Assembly: GCA_015057665.1 (NCBI GenBank)
Contig: SVDY01000009.1
Coordinates: 24,987 to 87,147, forward strand
DNA length: 62,161 bases
Reading direction: 5' to 3'
From: Lachnospiraceae bacterium
Lineage (GTDB): Bacteria > Bacillota > Clostridia > Lachnospirales > Lachnospiraceae
The stretch's first letter is position 1, and each line of letters begins with the position of its first letter. Made by a program: the position numbers and the translations under genes. Shown here one piece after another: positions 1-8,401 of this stretch. The notes under the pieces are model-generated. The model saw only the letters and a list, made by a program, of their open reading frames with translations, did no database searches and was not told the DNA's origin.

Positions 1-513
1 GACCCAATGGTACGCACACGTTCCATCACAGTTGAATTATTAGACGACGTTAAGATGTTAGAATTAGAAGTAGAAGGCAACTTCTACCGTGCAGAAAAAT
101 TACATTTATACCATGATCAGGACAACTTACCACTTGGTGAAGGTGTTGAACTTGGTGAAATGGGAAGAACAAAAGAATTCGATACCATGATCGAAATGGA
201 TTCCTGCGGTGAAGAACTTTCTCACATCTATGAAGCTTCCATCGAAGAAGAATCCGATAGATTTACATTCAAAGCTACATTCGAATCCGGACAGCTTGTA
301 ATGATGACATTAGAACAGGGCGAAGAAATTCACTCCTACTTCATCTCTACAGCGAAATCTCCATTTGCTGCATTATGCTGCGGTACATTCATCGAAAAAG
401 ATGCCCGTAAGGTAAAATGTTCCGTAAACAAAGCTGGTCTCTCCGGTACATACGATGTAAGAATGATCGTAGACGATAAGAAATTCGAAACAGGTATTCA
501 GATTGTTTGCTAG
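1..513 (+). CDS. Unknown protein, C-terminal part (5' end outside window)
   Basis: The frame is already open at base 1 (Asp-Pro precede the first Met at 7) and no ribosome binding site lies before that Met, so the true start is probably upstream of the window. About 170 residues are visible. They are acidic, have no membrane segment or signal peptide, and read as alternating beta-strand-like stretches with a Cys-Cys pair in AALCCGT. Codon choice is that of a well-expressed gene (many ATC, TTC, GAA, GTA). A strong terminator follows 50 bases after the stop, so this is the end of a transcription unit. I do not recognise the family and propose no function. Confidence 0.75.
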   Translation, partial: DPMVRTRSITVELLDDVKMLELEVEGNFYRAEKLHLYHDQDNLPLGEGVELGEMGRTKEFDTMIEMDSCGEELSHIYEASIEEESDRFTFKATFESGQLVMMTLEQGEEIHSYFISTAKSPFAALCCGTFIEKDARKVKCSVNKAGLSGTYDVRMIVDDKKFETGIQIVC

Positions 514-558
514 TAATCCTTGGATTTTCCAGCGTCCTGGTTTCAGATTATAATAAAA

Positions 559-592
559 AAGAGGCAGAAGGTATAGACTTTCTGCCTTTTTG
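559..592 (+). terminator. Rho-independent terminator
   Basis: An 8-bp stem (AGGCAGAA with TTCTGCCT, 562-587) and a 10-nt loop are followed by a short T run. It ends the unit of the unknown gene at 1-513. Confidence 0.85.
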
Positions 593-595
593 TGT

Positions 596-655
596 CAGCG
601 ACGAGCCAAAGTCCGAGCTTGCTTGAGACCTTGGCGACCGCTTCCGGTGATTTGT
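596..655. repeat. Dispersed hairpin repeat, copy A
   Basis: The block starting CAGCGACGAG, continuing with a CCGAGCTTGC core and ending in GGCGAC matches 42540-42592 closely. The middle can fold as a hairpin (CCAAAGTCCGAGC against GCTTGAGACCTTGG, with a bulge). It sits between a terminator and the lysR promoter. Its tail (GATTTGTGAAAAATTAG) resembles the tails of the shorter repeats at 7481 and 56577. Confidence 0.5.
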
Positions 656-666
656 GAAAAATTAGT

Positions 667-695
667 TTGCCAAATAATTATCAAACGCGTATAAT
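667..695 (+). promoter_or_regulatory. Sigma-A-type promoter of the LysR gene
   Basis: TTGCCA (667-672) and TATAAT (690-695) are separated by exactly 17 bases, giving a leader of about 70 nt before the LysR start. Confidence 0.75.
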
Positions 696-771
696 ATCAA
701 AAGTAGAAGCTTACGTTAACTATGTACAGGAAAAATAGAAGATAGTAACTTAATAAGAAAGAAGGATCATT

Positions 772-1665
772 ATGAAACTGGAACAGTTGCGCCAGATTGT
801 TGTAATTGAAAAATGTAAATCTATCTCCAAAGCTGCAAAAGAATTGTATATGAGACAGCCGGCGCTTAGTACTTCCCTTAACAGTCTGGAAAAATCTCTC
901 GGAATTCAGATTTTTCAGAGAAGTCCTCAGGGAGTTACACCCACAGAGGACGGAAAACGGATTCTTGAAACCATTCACAGGATTCTCAATGATACGGACA
1001 GTCTGATGCAGTACTCTTCTCAAAACGATCCGGAAAATCTGACTGGAAGTATTAAAGTAAGTATTTCGCCTATTTACAGTCATCTCTTTTTTGACATCAT
1101 AACCCGTTACAAAGAAAAGTTTCCAAAAGTGGATTTTCAGATTGCCATTTATCCTTTTGTGCGGATTAAAGAATTATTTCAGCATGGAGAATACAACATA
1201 GCCATTGATTATGTACCGCAAAGGACACTGGAGGATGAGAAATTCTCCTGTTATAAGCTGAAGACTCACAAAATCCGATTCTACGCAGGTCCTTTAAGCC
1301 GGTTCTATAACAGGGAAGAGGTACATTTAGAAGAACTGAGGGAAGAGCGGTTTCTTGCCTATTCAAAAAGTTACTGGAAAGAGATCAACAAAGGGCTGAA
1401 AATCCGGACAATGCCGATTTTTGCTGGAGATACGGGAAGTATTACCCACATCTTAAGAAACAGCGATGTAATTGGGGCACTGGCGGATATCTATGAGAAA
1501 CTGGATGCAGGAAATGATGATGGAAGGCCAAGGATGCTACCAGTGAGAGAAGTGGAGGATTACTCCTTCGATGGATTCCTGATCTATCCTGGAAACCGTC
1601 AATTGAGTCTGCTGGAAAAACTGAGCGTTCGTTTTTTAAAAGAACTGCTCATGGAACTGGAATAA
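772..1665 (+). CDS. LysR-family transcriptional regulator
   Basis: This 297-residue protein has the usual LysR length. The N-terminal winged helix-turn-helix (about residues 1-60) shows the classic layout: MKLEQLRQIVVIEK, then SISKAAKELYMRQPALS for the recognition helix, then LEKSLGIQIFQRS. Residues 90-295 match the periplasmic-binding-like effector domain. GAAGGA precedes the ATG at good spacing. A promoter lies at 667 and a strong terminator at 1689, so the gene is transcribed alone. The next gene on the same strand is an SLC13-type anion transporter; LysR proteins often control a neighbouring transporter, so a carboxylate-like inducer is plausible but is inference. Confidence 0.92.
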   Translation: MKLEQLRQIVVIEKCKSISKAAKELYMRQPALSTSLNSLEKSLGIQIFQRSPQGVTPTEDGKRILETIHRILNDTDSLMQYSSQNDPENLTGSIKVSISPIYSHLFFDIITRYKEKFPKVDFQIAIYPFVRIKELFQHGEYNIAIDYVPQRTLEDEKFSCYKLKTHKIRFYAGPLSRFYNREEVHLEELREERFLAYSKSYWKEINKGLKIRTMPIFAGDTGSITHILRNSDVIGALADIYEKLDAGNDDGRPRMLPVREVEDYSFDGFLIYPGNRQLSLLEKLSVRFLKELLMELE

Positions 1666-1688
1666 TATAATAACATAAAAATATAAGA

Positions 1689-1731
1689 GGGGTACCCTAT
1701 TCTAAAATTAGGAATAGGGTATCCCTTTTTT
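1689..1731 (+). terminator. Rho-independent terminator after lysR
   Basis: A 14-bp stem (1689-1702 with 1712-1725, one G-U pair) is followed by six or more T residues. It isolates lysR from the transporter downstream. Confidence 0.9.
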
Positions 1732-1812
1732 GGGAACTACTGGAGTGGCATAGCAGGATATATAATTAATTTGTTAAAAAACTATCATTACAAAAAGGAG
1801 AGGAAAATTACA

Positions 1813-3246
1813 ATGGAAACAGTAAAAAGCAAAGAGTTTTTGAAGTTTATCATCTTTATGGCCATTACAGCTTTAGGCTGGCTTCTTCCTGCACCTGCTC
1901 CAATTACAGCAGAAGGTATGAAACTTCTCAGTTTATTCGTAGCAGCTGTTTATGGATGGTCTGTTAGTTCTGAAGTATGGCCAAGTTTATTAACTTTTGC
2001 AATCTTACCTTTCACAGGAATTGCAACATTAGAAATCGTATTAGCAGCAAGCTGGGGCAGTGATACAGGTCTCGTAATGGTACTTATGCTTCCTATTATC
2101 AATTTCTTAGAAGCAACAGGTGCAACAACAACAATCGCTGCTTACCTTCTTACAAGAAAATCTCTGAAAGGCCATCCATGGCGCTTATTATTCATGATCT
2201 TCTTCGTAGGCTGGGTATTATGTACATTCGTAGGTACTTTACCAGGTATGCTCATCACATGGAGCTTTATCTACAAAATCTGTAACCTTATTGGAGAAAA
2301 GAAATTTGACAAGTTTGCAAACCTTTTAATCTTCGGTGTATGTGTAATGGGTGCAATCGGTCTTTCTTCCCTTCCATTCAAAAACAACGCCCTCGTAATC
2401 TTAAATGCATATATGCAGAGCTCCGGACAGAAGATCGATTATCTTCACTATATGGGATTCTCTCTTCCATACGCTATGATGTCAATCTTCGGATTTATGC
2501 TTCTTTGCAAGTTTGTATTCCGTCTTGATGTAAGCAAACTCCGCGATATGGATACAGAAATCTTCACAGAAGATGACAAGAAGATGACTTCTGAACGACT
2601 CGTTGCCATCTTAGGTCTCGTAGCTTACGTAGCAATGATTTTAATCCCAAGCTTCCTTCCAGCAGATCACGTTATCGCTGTCGTACTTAACAAAATGGGA
2701 TTATCCATCAAGGCAGCTATCGTATTAATTGTACTTGACCTGATTCGAATCAACGGCAAGAAGATACTTAACTTCCAGAAACTTGCGAGTACACTTCCAT
2801 GGAGCATGATGTTAATGCTTATCGGTATCCTTACATTCGTTCAGTTATTAGGAAGCGAAGCAACAGGTATCAGCGCATTTTTAGGAAAAACATTCATCCC
2901 TATGTTTCAGGGCAAACCTACAATCATCTTCTTCCTGTTAGTACTTGGAATTACAATCTTACTTACTAACTTCATGATCAACATGGTAGTAGCTATCATC
3001 ATGATGACTGCAACACTTCCATTAGTTCCTGTATTAGGGCTTGATCCTAACCAGGTAGTATACTTAATCACAATTGCATGTACAATCGCATTTATGCTTC
3101 CAGCATCTTCTCAGGCTGCATGTTTCTTATTCGCAAACAAAGACTGGGTTCGTGCAAAAGACATGTACGTATACTCTTTCCCAACCATTATCTTACTCAG
3201 TGTAATCGTTATGGTATGGAACGTTGTATTCTTCGCAATTTTCTAA
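1813..3246 (+). CDS. SLC13/DASS-type anion (dicarboxylate-like) transporter
   Basis: A 477-residue, very hydrophobic protein with roughly 11-12 membrane segments. The layout fits the divalent anion:Na+ symporter / SLC13-like superfamily: a paired repeat architecture, a helix-breaking AATTTIAA-type stretch in the first half (EATGATTTIAAYLL, about residues 96-109) and TNFMINMVVA plus PASSQAACF in the second half. The start was set at the ATG at 1813, which follows AAAAAGGAG; an upstream in-frame start would lack a good site. Codons resemble those of ribosomal genes (ATC, TTC, CTT, GTA), suggesting high expression. The substrate is unknown; C4-dicarboxylates, tricarboxylates or sulfate are possible. 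The LysR gene upstream may regulate it. Confidence 0.85.
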   Translation: METVKSKEFLKFIIFMAITALGWLLPAPAPITAEGMKLLSLFVAAVYGWSVSSEVWPSLLTFAILPFTGIATLEIVLAASWGSDTGLVMVLMLPIINFLEATGATTTIAAYLLTRKSLKGHPWRLLFMIFFVGWVLCTFVGTLPGMLITWSFIYKICNLIGEKKFDKFANLLIFGVCVMGAIGLSSLPFKNNALVILNAYMQSSGQKIDYLHYMGFSLPYAMMSIFGFMLLCKFVFRLDVSKLRDMDTEIFTEDDKKMTSERLVAILGLVAYVAMILIPSFLPADHVIAVVLNKMGLSIKAAIVLIVLDLIRINGKKILNFQKLASTLPWSMMLMLIGILTFVQLLGSEATGISAFLGKTFIPMFQGKPTIIFFLLVLGITILLTNFMINMVVAIIMMTATLPLVPVLGLDPNQVVYLITIACTIAFMLPASSQAACFLFANKDWVRAKDMYVYSFPTIILLSVIVMVWNVVFFAIF

Positions 3247-3287
3247 TGTGAGAAAAACAGTTATAAGAGAAATAATATAACATAATA

Positions 3288-3326
3288 AAAACTCCGGAAT
3301 CTGAGGTGATTCCGGAGTTTTGTTTT
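3288..3326. terminator. Bidirectional terminator between transporter and D,D-carboxypeptidase
   Basis: A 12-bp stem (AAACTCCGGAAT with ATTCCGGAGTTT) has A-rich and T-rich flanks, so it can serve both converging genes. Confidence 0.85.
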
Positions 3327-3346
3327 GGATATATTTTTAGCTGTTC

Positions 3347-4732
3347 TTAATTGGTCATTCTTTCTAAAAATCCTGTCGGTAATTTCGGTGTGCTCATAAA
3401 CGGCACTGGATTTTCCATGCTCCATTCCCTCATTTCAATACTTGGGAGAGTCATCTCATAGAGATCAAAATTCTGAATACCGGCAGTGAGAACCTGTCCG
3501 GCTTCTTGTAAAGTAACTTCATCTGGTAATTGTTCCAGATAATAATCTACAATCTCCACATCGTCCAATCCGGGAAGTACAGAGTTTAGAGCCGATGCAA
3601 AAAAAGCTTTGCTGCAGGTTTGATCTGTTCCGGTAATATCTTCAAAATAAGAGTGAATCTGTGTCCGGCTGACTTCCTGTTCCAGAGAAGCACGCAGCAT
3701 CTGTACGGCCTGTTTTTCTGTGATGAGGGTTTCAAGATCAATGGTCTCATCCGCCTGTTGTTTAAATATATCCGCATCCATACTGCGGATAATGGAAAGT
3801 CCGCTGCCTAGATATCTGGCATTATATGCTCCTTTTGATAGAGTGAGCTTTCCTTCGTTGTAGTTTTTAAATGCATAGGTAAGAAGATTGTCGATCCAGC
3901 GGAAGGTTTCTTCCTTAGTGTCTTTTCCAAAATAAGCACAAATTAATTCATGGCCTTCGTCGTCAATGGCCGTTGCAATAAAAACATTGCCGGCGGCAGT
4001 TGTCTGTCCTGTTTTGGAGCCGATAATGGTATACGTGGACCGGTTATAAGGATAGATGCTGTAAAATTTGTTTGTATTGGAAATGGTTCTTCCGCTTACA
4101 TTTCCATGTCCTGTAATAGTATAAGAAGTTTTTCTTACAATATTGCGGATTGCCGGAAGGGTCATGGCGTAGCGAGTAATTTCACACATTTCTCTGGCCG
4201 TGGAATAAGTTTCATAAAAGCCCCCGCCAATGTCGGAACCGACCGGGTTATCAAAACTTGTATTTTTCAGTCCCAGTTCTGTTACCTTCTCCATCATCTT
4301 TTCGGCAAAACCTTCACGGCTTTCGTATATTGCTACCGCCATAGTATCTGTGGCATCTGCGGCAGAAGCAATTAAGGACATATTGAGAAGGCTTGCCAGA
4401 GAATAACTTTCTCCTCCGTTCAACCCCAGATTATAGGTACCCGGTGTGGTGTTATTTACAATTCTGCCTTCTGTTTCGAACATAGTATCCAGTGGCGTGC
4501 CGCTTTCAAGTGCTACAATGGCGGACATTAATTTGGCAGTACTTGCCGGATAGATCTGTTTATCTACGTTTTCGCCAAAAAGGATTTCTCCGGTGTTGGC
4601 ATCCATGACGGCGTAAGAGTGGGCATACATATGCGGAGCACGGATCTCATATTCTTCTGCCGATACGGGAAGAATGTTCGAGCCGAGTAAAACAGCGCCA
4701 AGCAGGATGCACAGATATTTTTTTATTTTCAT
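3347..4732 (-). CDS. D-alanyl-D-alanine carboxypeptidase (PBP5/DacA family)
   Basis: A 461-residue secreted protein. A signal peptide (KIKKYLCILLGAVLLGSN, then VSA) precedes a serine-type carboxypeptidase domain that trims the terminal D-Ala from peptidoglycan stem peptides. The SxxK nucleophile motif is STAK at residues 64-67 and the KTG motif is at 240-242. The second active-site motif, normally SxN, reads S-A-A at 123-125 followed by D, so the expected Asn is Ala. About 170 residues follow the catalytic domain, longer than usual. An AAGGAG site lies 11 bases before the ATG. The gene has its own unit ending in the shared terminator at 3288. Family assignment is firm; full activity is less certain because of the motif change. 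Confidence 0.9.
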   Translation of the reverse strand: MKIKKYLCILLGAVLLGSNILPVSAEEYEIRAPHMYAHSYAVMDANTGEILFGENVDKQIYPASTAKLMSAIVALESGTPLDTMFETEGRIVNNTTPGTYNLGLNGGESYSLASLLNMSLIASAADATDTMAVAIYESREGFAEKMMEKVTELGLKNTSFDNPVGSDIGGGFYETYSTAREMCEITRYAMTLPAIRNIVRKTSYTITGHGNVSGRTISNTNKFYSIYPYNRSTYTIIGSKTGQTTAAGNVFIATAIDDEGHELICAYFGKDTKEETFRWIDNLLTYAFKNYNEGKLTLSKGAYNARYLGSGLSIIRSMDADIFKQQADETIDLETLITEKQAVQMLRASLEQEVSRTQIHSYFEDITGTDQTCSKAFFASALNSVLPGLDDVEIVDYYLEQLPDEVTLQEAGQVLTAGIQNFDLYEMTLPSIEMREWSMENPVPFMSTPKLPTGFLERMTN

Positions 4733-4893
4733 GGTAAATAACTGCTCCTTGATTTGTGTAGTAATATATAGATAAATAGTACCATATTTTTTCCCATATA
4801 GAAATAGAGAAAGAAATATGATAAAGTATTTTTATAAGTGATTCTATTTTTACAGGAATCGGATTGAAAGAATGTGGAAGAGAGGAACAAGGT

Positions 4894-5553
4894 ATGACGG
4901 ATCGAAAAGATAATATATTTGTATACGCATTGATCGGCTGTGGTTATCTGTTTTTTTGCAGTGCAGTTCCGTCTGTCATAGCATTCCGTATTACAGGGAT
5001 GGCAGGAGTAGAAGCAAATAACTGTTATGTCCCTCTTGCATTTCTGACAGGAATTATTTATGTATGGATGGTTTTCTCCTTTATGAAAGAGAAGATGGAA
5101 CTTACAGGGAATATCACCTGGAAAGGTGCAGCCGAAGCCTTTGTAACAGCGGCAGTACTTTTTCTGGTGATCAATTTTGTGGTAAGCCCATTTGTAAGCC
5201 TGCTTTTTCCATCAAGTGCACAAAATTACGATGCAAGTGTGACGGACATGATGACTACGCCGGTCATAACTTTCTTTCAGGTTGCATTTGCTGCGCCTCT
5301 GTTTGAGGAGTTGATCTTCCGCGGACTGATTATGAAACGGGCACTTAGGAAATGGTCTTATGCTTTTGCTGTTATGATGCCGGCACTTCTTTTCGGCATC
5401 CTTCATATGAGCTTTGTGCAGGGAATCAGTGCAGCGGCGGCAGGTATTGTGCTCTGCCTGTTCTATGGCAGAAGAAGATCCGTGGGGCTTAATATTCTTG
5501 CCCATGGGCTTTATAATGGGATGGTGTTTGGGCTGTCTTTATTCATTTATTAA
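4894..5553 (+). CDS. CPBP-family intramembrane metalloprotease
   Basis: 219 residues with about six membrane segments. The three family motifs are visible: EELIFRG (EExxxR type), FGILH (FxxxH) and AHGLYN (HxxxN). These are the glutamate-zinc protease signatures shared with Rce1 and the bacterial CPBP proteins. The ATG at 4894 was chosen because GAGAGGA lies eight bases upstream; a TTG 30 bases earlier lacks such spacing. yaaA follows 52 bases later on the same strand and may be cotranscribed. Members process or immunise against peptides, or act in membrane maturation; the substrate here is unknown. Confidence 0.88.
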   Translation: MTDRKDNIFVYALIGCGYLFFCSAVPSVIAFRITGMAGVEANNCYVPLAFLTGIIYVWMVFSFMKEKMELTGNITWKGAAEAFVTAAVLFLVINFVVSPFVSLLFPSSAQNYDASVTDMMTTPVITFFQVAFAAPLFEELIFRGLIMKRALRKWSYAFAVMMPALLFGILHMSFVQGISAAAAGIVLCLFYGRRRSVGLNILAHGLYNGMVFGLSLFIY

Positions 5554-5605
5554 TTATCCTAATGGGAATGAAAAGGATAGTCAGAATGATGAAAGGAATT
5601 AGGAT

Positions 5606-6418
5606 ATGATAACAATAATATCACCGGCAAAGAATATGAAGGTGGACAAAGAAGGAACAAAACCGGTCAGTCTCCCCTATTATCTGGAAGAGGCAAAGGA
5701 CATCTGGAAAGAACTGAAACAGATGATGCCCTCAGATCTGCAAGTACTGATGAAGATAAATGACAAGCTGGCCGATGACAGCTTTGACAGAATTCAGCAT
5801 ATGAAGTTTGATATGGAAGGTACTTCTGCCCTTGAAACATATGACGGTATTCAGTATAAATATATGAATCCACAGACCTTTACAGAGGAGGCCAGAGAAT
5901 TTGCTCAGAATCACCTGAGAGTGTTAAGCGGGCTGTATGGGGTTGTAAGACCTTATGACAGTATTTATGAATATCGGTTAGAGATGCTTACGAAGCTTAC
6001 AGTGACGAGTTCAGTGGATGGAACAATTGCTAAGAATTTGTATGAGTTCTGGGGAAGAAGGCTGCACGATCGACTGTTGGATGAGATGATATTAGGGGAT
6101 AAAGAAGAAAAAGGCGGTCCGGGTTCTTATGATGGCCATAATATAATTCTCAATCTGGCTTCCGATGAATATGGAAAGACTATTAAAAAGTATGTGAAGG
6201 AGCCGGATCGGATAATTACCTGTCATTTTAAGGTGTATTCCAAAGGGCAGTATCGGGTGCAGGCAACGGCAGCCAAGATGGCAAGAGGAAGCATGGTCAG
6301 ATACATATGTGAGAATCAGATTGATAATCCGGAAGAAGTGAAAGCATTTGACTGGGACGGGTATCGGTTTGAAGAAAGTCTGTCCGGACCTGCAGAGTAT
6401 GTTTTTCTGAAGGATTAG
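5606..6418 (+). CDS. yaaA: Peroxide stress protein YaaA (UPF0246/DUF328)
   Basis: 270 residues, a little longer than the roughly 255 of E. coli YaaA. It begins MITIISPAKNM, the family hallmark, and contains LSGLYGVVRPYDSIYEYRLEM and NLASDEYGK, both highly conserved. In E. coli the family limits intracellular iron under peroxide stress and binds DNA; a role in oxidative stress defence in this anaerobe is inferred from family. AAAGGAATTAGG precedes the ATG. The gene ends 24 bases before a bidirectional terminator shared with cysE. Confidence 0.9.
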   Translation: MITIISPAKNMKVDKEGTKPVSLPYYLEEAKDIWKELKQMMPSDLQVLMKINDKLADDSFDRIQHMKFDMEGTSALETYDGIQYKYMNPQTFTEEAREFAQNHLRVLSGLYGVVRPYDSIYEYRLEMLTKLTVTSSVDGTIAKNLYEFWGRRLHDRLLDEMILGDKEEKGGPGSYDGHNIILNLASDEYGKTIKKYVKEPDRIITCHFKVYSKGQYRVQATAAKMARGSMVRYICENQIDNPEEVKAFDWDGYRFEESLSGPAEYVFLKD

Positions 6419-6436
6419 GCAGATATATACAGGAAT

Positions 6437-6500
6437 AAAAAACAGAGTCAGTACCAAGAAATCTTATGGAAATATTGGTACGGGCTCTGTTTTATTTTTT
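6437..6500. terminator. Bidirectional terminator between yaaA and cysE
   Basis: A 16-bp stem with one mismatch (6442-6457 with 6475-6490) has A-rich and T-rich flanks on the two sides. Confidence 0.8.
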
Positions 6501-6515
6501 GTAAATGACAGCTTC

Positions 6516-7421
6516 CTATCTTCCTGTCCCATTCTTAAATTTAAGTTCAGGTGCTTTTACACCGACCTTCGTATTGGCAGGAACAGAGCTTGTAATAAAT
6601 GCATTACCTGCAACAACGGAGTTGGCACCGATTATGGTCTCACCGCCAAGAATGGATGCTCCGGAATATACAACAACGTTTTCCTCCAGAGTCGGATGAC
6701 GTTTCACGTCTTTTAACATCTGGCCGCCTTTTGTGGAAAGAGCACCGAGAGTAACGCCCTGATAGATGGTAACGTTGTTTTTAATCTCACAGGTTTCACC
6801 GATTACAACGCCGGTACCGTGGTCGATAAAGAAGTACTTGCCGATGGTTGCACCAGGGTTGATATCGATTCCGGTAATGTTGTGGGCGTATTCGGACATG
6901 ATTCTTGGAATATATGGAACGTTTAATAAACGAAGCTCGTGTGCAAAGCGGTATACCATGATGGCATAGGTACCTGGATAGCAGAAGATGACTTCAACTT
7001 TATCAGCTGCTGCCGGGTCGCCGTCAAAGGCTGCCTGAACGTCGGATGCGATATATTCTCGAAGGCGAGGGAATGTCTGAAAGAATTTAATACAAATACA
7101 TTCTGCCTGTGCAATGGCGTCTTCTAAGGAAACATCGGAACCGCAAAGAAGGGCAAGACGAATCTGTTTTTTTAATTTGGCTTCCAGTTTCATTAAAAGA
7201 TCGCCAACGTAGAAATCAAGGCTGTTCTCAGAAAGTCTCTGCTGAGTAAAGAAGCCAGGGAAAACAAGCTGGCGTAACAGATGGATGATTTCAATAATCT
7301 CGTCTCTGTTTGGGAGGTCTTTTTTAAAATAAGAAATGGACGGATCGTCCTGATGATAACTGTTTGTAATTCCTTTTACAAGTTCAGGGAGATGTTCCTG
7401 AAATAATTCTTTTTTCTGCAT
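6516..7421 (-). CDS. cysE: Serine O-acetyltransferase
   Basis: 301 residues. The N-terminal 170 residues are the helical SATase domain. The C-terminal half is a left-handed beta-helix of hexapeptide repeats, with the diagnostic FIDHGTGVVIGETCEI and IYQGVTLGALS stretches. It acetylates L-serine with acetyl-CoA, the first step of cysteine synthesis, in the cytosol. Active-site Asp-His of the IDHGTG motif are present. Transcribed leftward; a palindromic repeat (7491-7509) lies about 70 bases upstream of the start and could be regulatory. No cysK lies beside it. Confidence 0.93.
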   Translation of the reverse strand: MQKKELFQEHLPELVKGITNSYHQDDPSISYFKKDLPNRDEIIEIIHLLRQLVFPGFFTQQRLSENSLDFYVGDLLMKLEAKLKKQIRLALLCGSDVSLEDAIAQAECICIKFFQTFPRLREYIASDVQAAFDGDPAAADKVEVIFCYPGTYAIMVYRFAHELRLLNVPYIPRIMSEYAHNITGIDINPGATIGKYFFIDHGTGVVIGETCEIKNNVTIYQGVTLGALSTKGGQMLKDVKRHPTLEENVVVYSGASILGGETIIGANSVVAGNAFITSSVPANTKVGVKAPELKFKNGTGR

Positions 7422-7480
7422 GGTAAGTCCTTCTTTCTATGTCTTTTGATTGTGTAATCTAGTCTATGCTTATCTATGAA

Positions 7481-7519
7481 ATCCTGCGCTAAGTCTTGTG
7501 GGGAGACTTGAATTTGAAA
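7481..7519. repeat. Palindromic short repeat, copy 1
   Basis: AAGTCTT-5 nt-GAGACTT (7491-7509) is preceded by CCTGCGC and followed by GAATTTGAAAAATC. It resembles 8188-8217 and 56577-56620 and lies upstream of cysE. Confidence 0.55.
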
Positions 7520-7525
7520 AATCAT

Positions 7526-8155
7526 TTACTTATTAAGAAGGGAATCGATGTTAAACTGTTTCTTAAGCGCTTCCATCTTTTCGTTAAAATCATCTTTATT
7601 TTCAAATTCAGTCAGTTTCTGGTTGTTGGTTACAAAGGCCGGTTTACTGTCATCATGTTCTTCTGCGGAGCCGCCCATCAGCATGCGGAGCCCCGGAAAT
7701 GATGGCTTATTTGTATCGTTCATTCTGGCTTTGCCGCTTCGGATATCTTCCATGGTAACGATGCCAGGGAAGGCATATTTGGGACGGTAATCCGGAATCT
7801 TTGCTACGTCAAAACATTCCAAAATGGAAAGATCCGAAATGTCTTCCGGAAGATCCTCTATAAAAAACTCCGGTTTGTATGTTTGAAAAAAAGTATAGAT
7901 GGCAGCTTTTACAGCCGGAACATGAATGTCTTCATCGATGGAAAGATTGCCGTTGGCATGAACATAATACATGGTAGAATTATGAGAGCCGTAACGAGCC
8001 TCAGCAGTTAAAGTTGTCATATCCGGAAATCCTGGGACAGTAAGGTCCAGTTCATGATATTTGGACGCATCATCATTGTCGTAAATGCGGACTTCCGGGA
8101 TTTTATCAGAATCCATCTCGTGGAATAAGGTTTTTAATAAAGTAATTTCAAGCAT
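7526..8155 (-). CDS. Conserved-looking protein of unknown function
   Basis: 209 residues, acidic and soluble, with no signal peptide or membrane segment. The first half is mixed alpha/beta (SKYHELDLTVPGFPDMT). The second half has two acidic stretches (SAEEHDDSKP) and a Lys/Glu-rich helix at the C-terminus (FNEKMEALKKQFN). I do not recognise the family. It lies upstream of cysE on the same strand (105-base gap containing a short palindromic repeat), and a second copy of that repeat lies about 33 bases before its own start, so the two genes may share a control signal. No function is proposed. Confidence 0.7.
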   Translation of the reverse strand: MLEITLLKTLFHEMDSDKIPEVRIYDNDDASKYHELDLTVPGFPDMTTLTAEARYGSHNSTMYYVHANGNLSIDEDIHVPAVKAAIYTFFQTYKPEFFIEDLPEDISDLSILECFDVAKIPDYRPKYAFPGIVTMEDIRSGKARMNDTNKPSFPGLRMLMGGSAEEHDDSKPAFVTNNQKLTEFENKDDFNEKMEALKKQFNIDSLLNK

Positions 8156-8187
8156 ATGTCTGGCCTCCCCAATTTGATAGAATAGTG

Positions 8188-8217
8188 AAGTCTCGTGAGT
8201 GAGACTTATATTTTCAA
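8188..8217. repeat. Palindromic short repeat, copy 2
   Basis: A perfect 7-bp palindrome (AAGTCTC-6 nt-GAGACTT, 8188-8207) is followed by ATATTTTCAATC. It lies in the 246-base divergent region between the genes starting at 8155 (minus) and 8402 (plus); nothing else distinctive was seen there. Confidence 0.6.
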
Positions 8218-8401
8218 TCTAAGATACCTACTACTATACCATAAGAGGGACCTTTCTGTCTTGTGATTTTCACAATTTCTTGTCTTTATGAAAGGAATAA
8301 AGTATAATATTCTCTATGAAGAGATGATATTTTCAGACGATAAGGAATGATTCTGGGGGAAATGACCGATTGGATTGTTCAAAAAGGAGTGACGGGAATT
8401 T

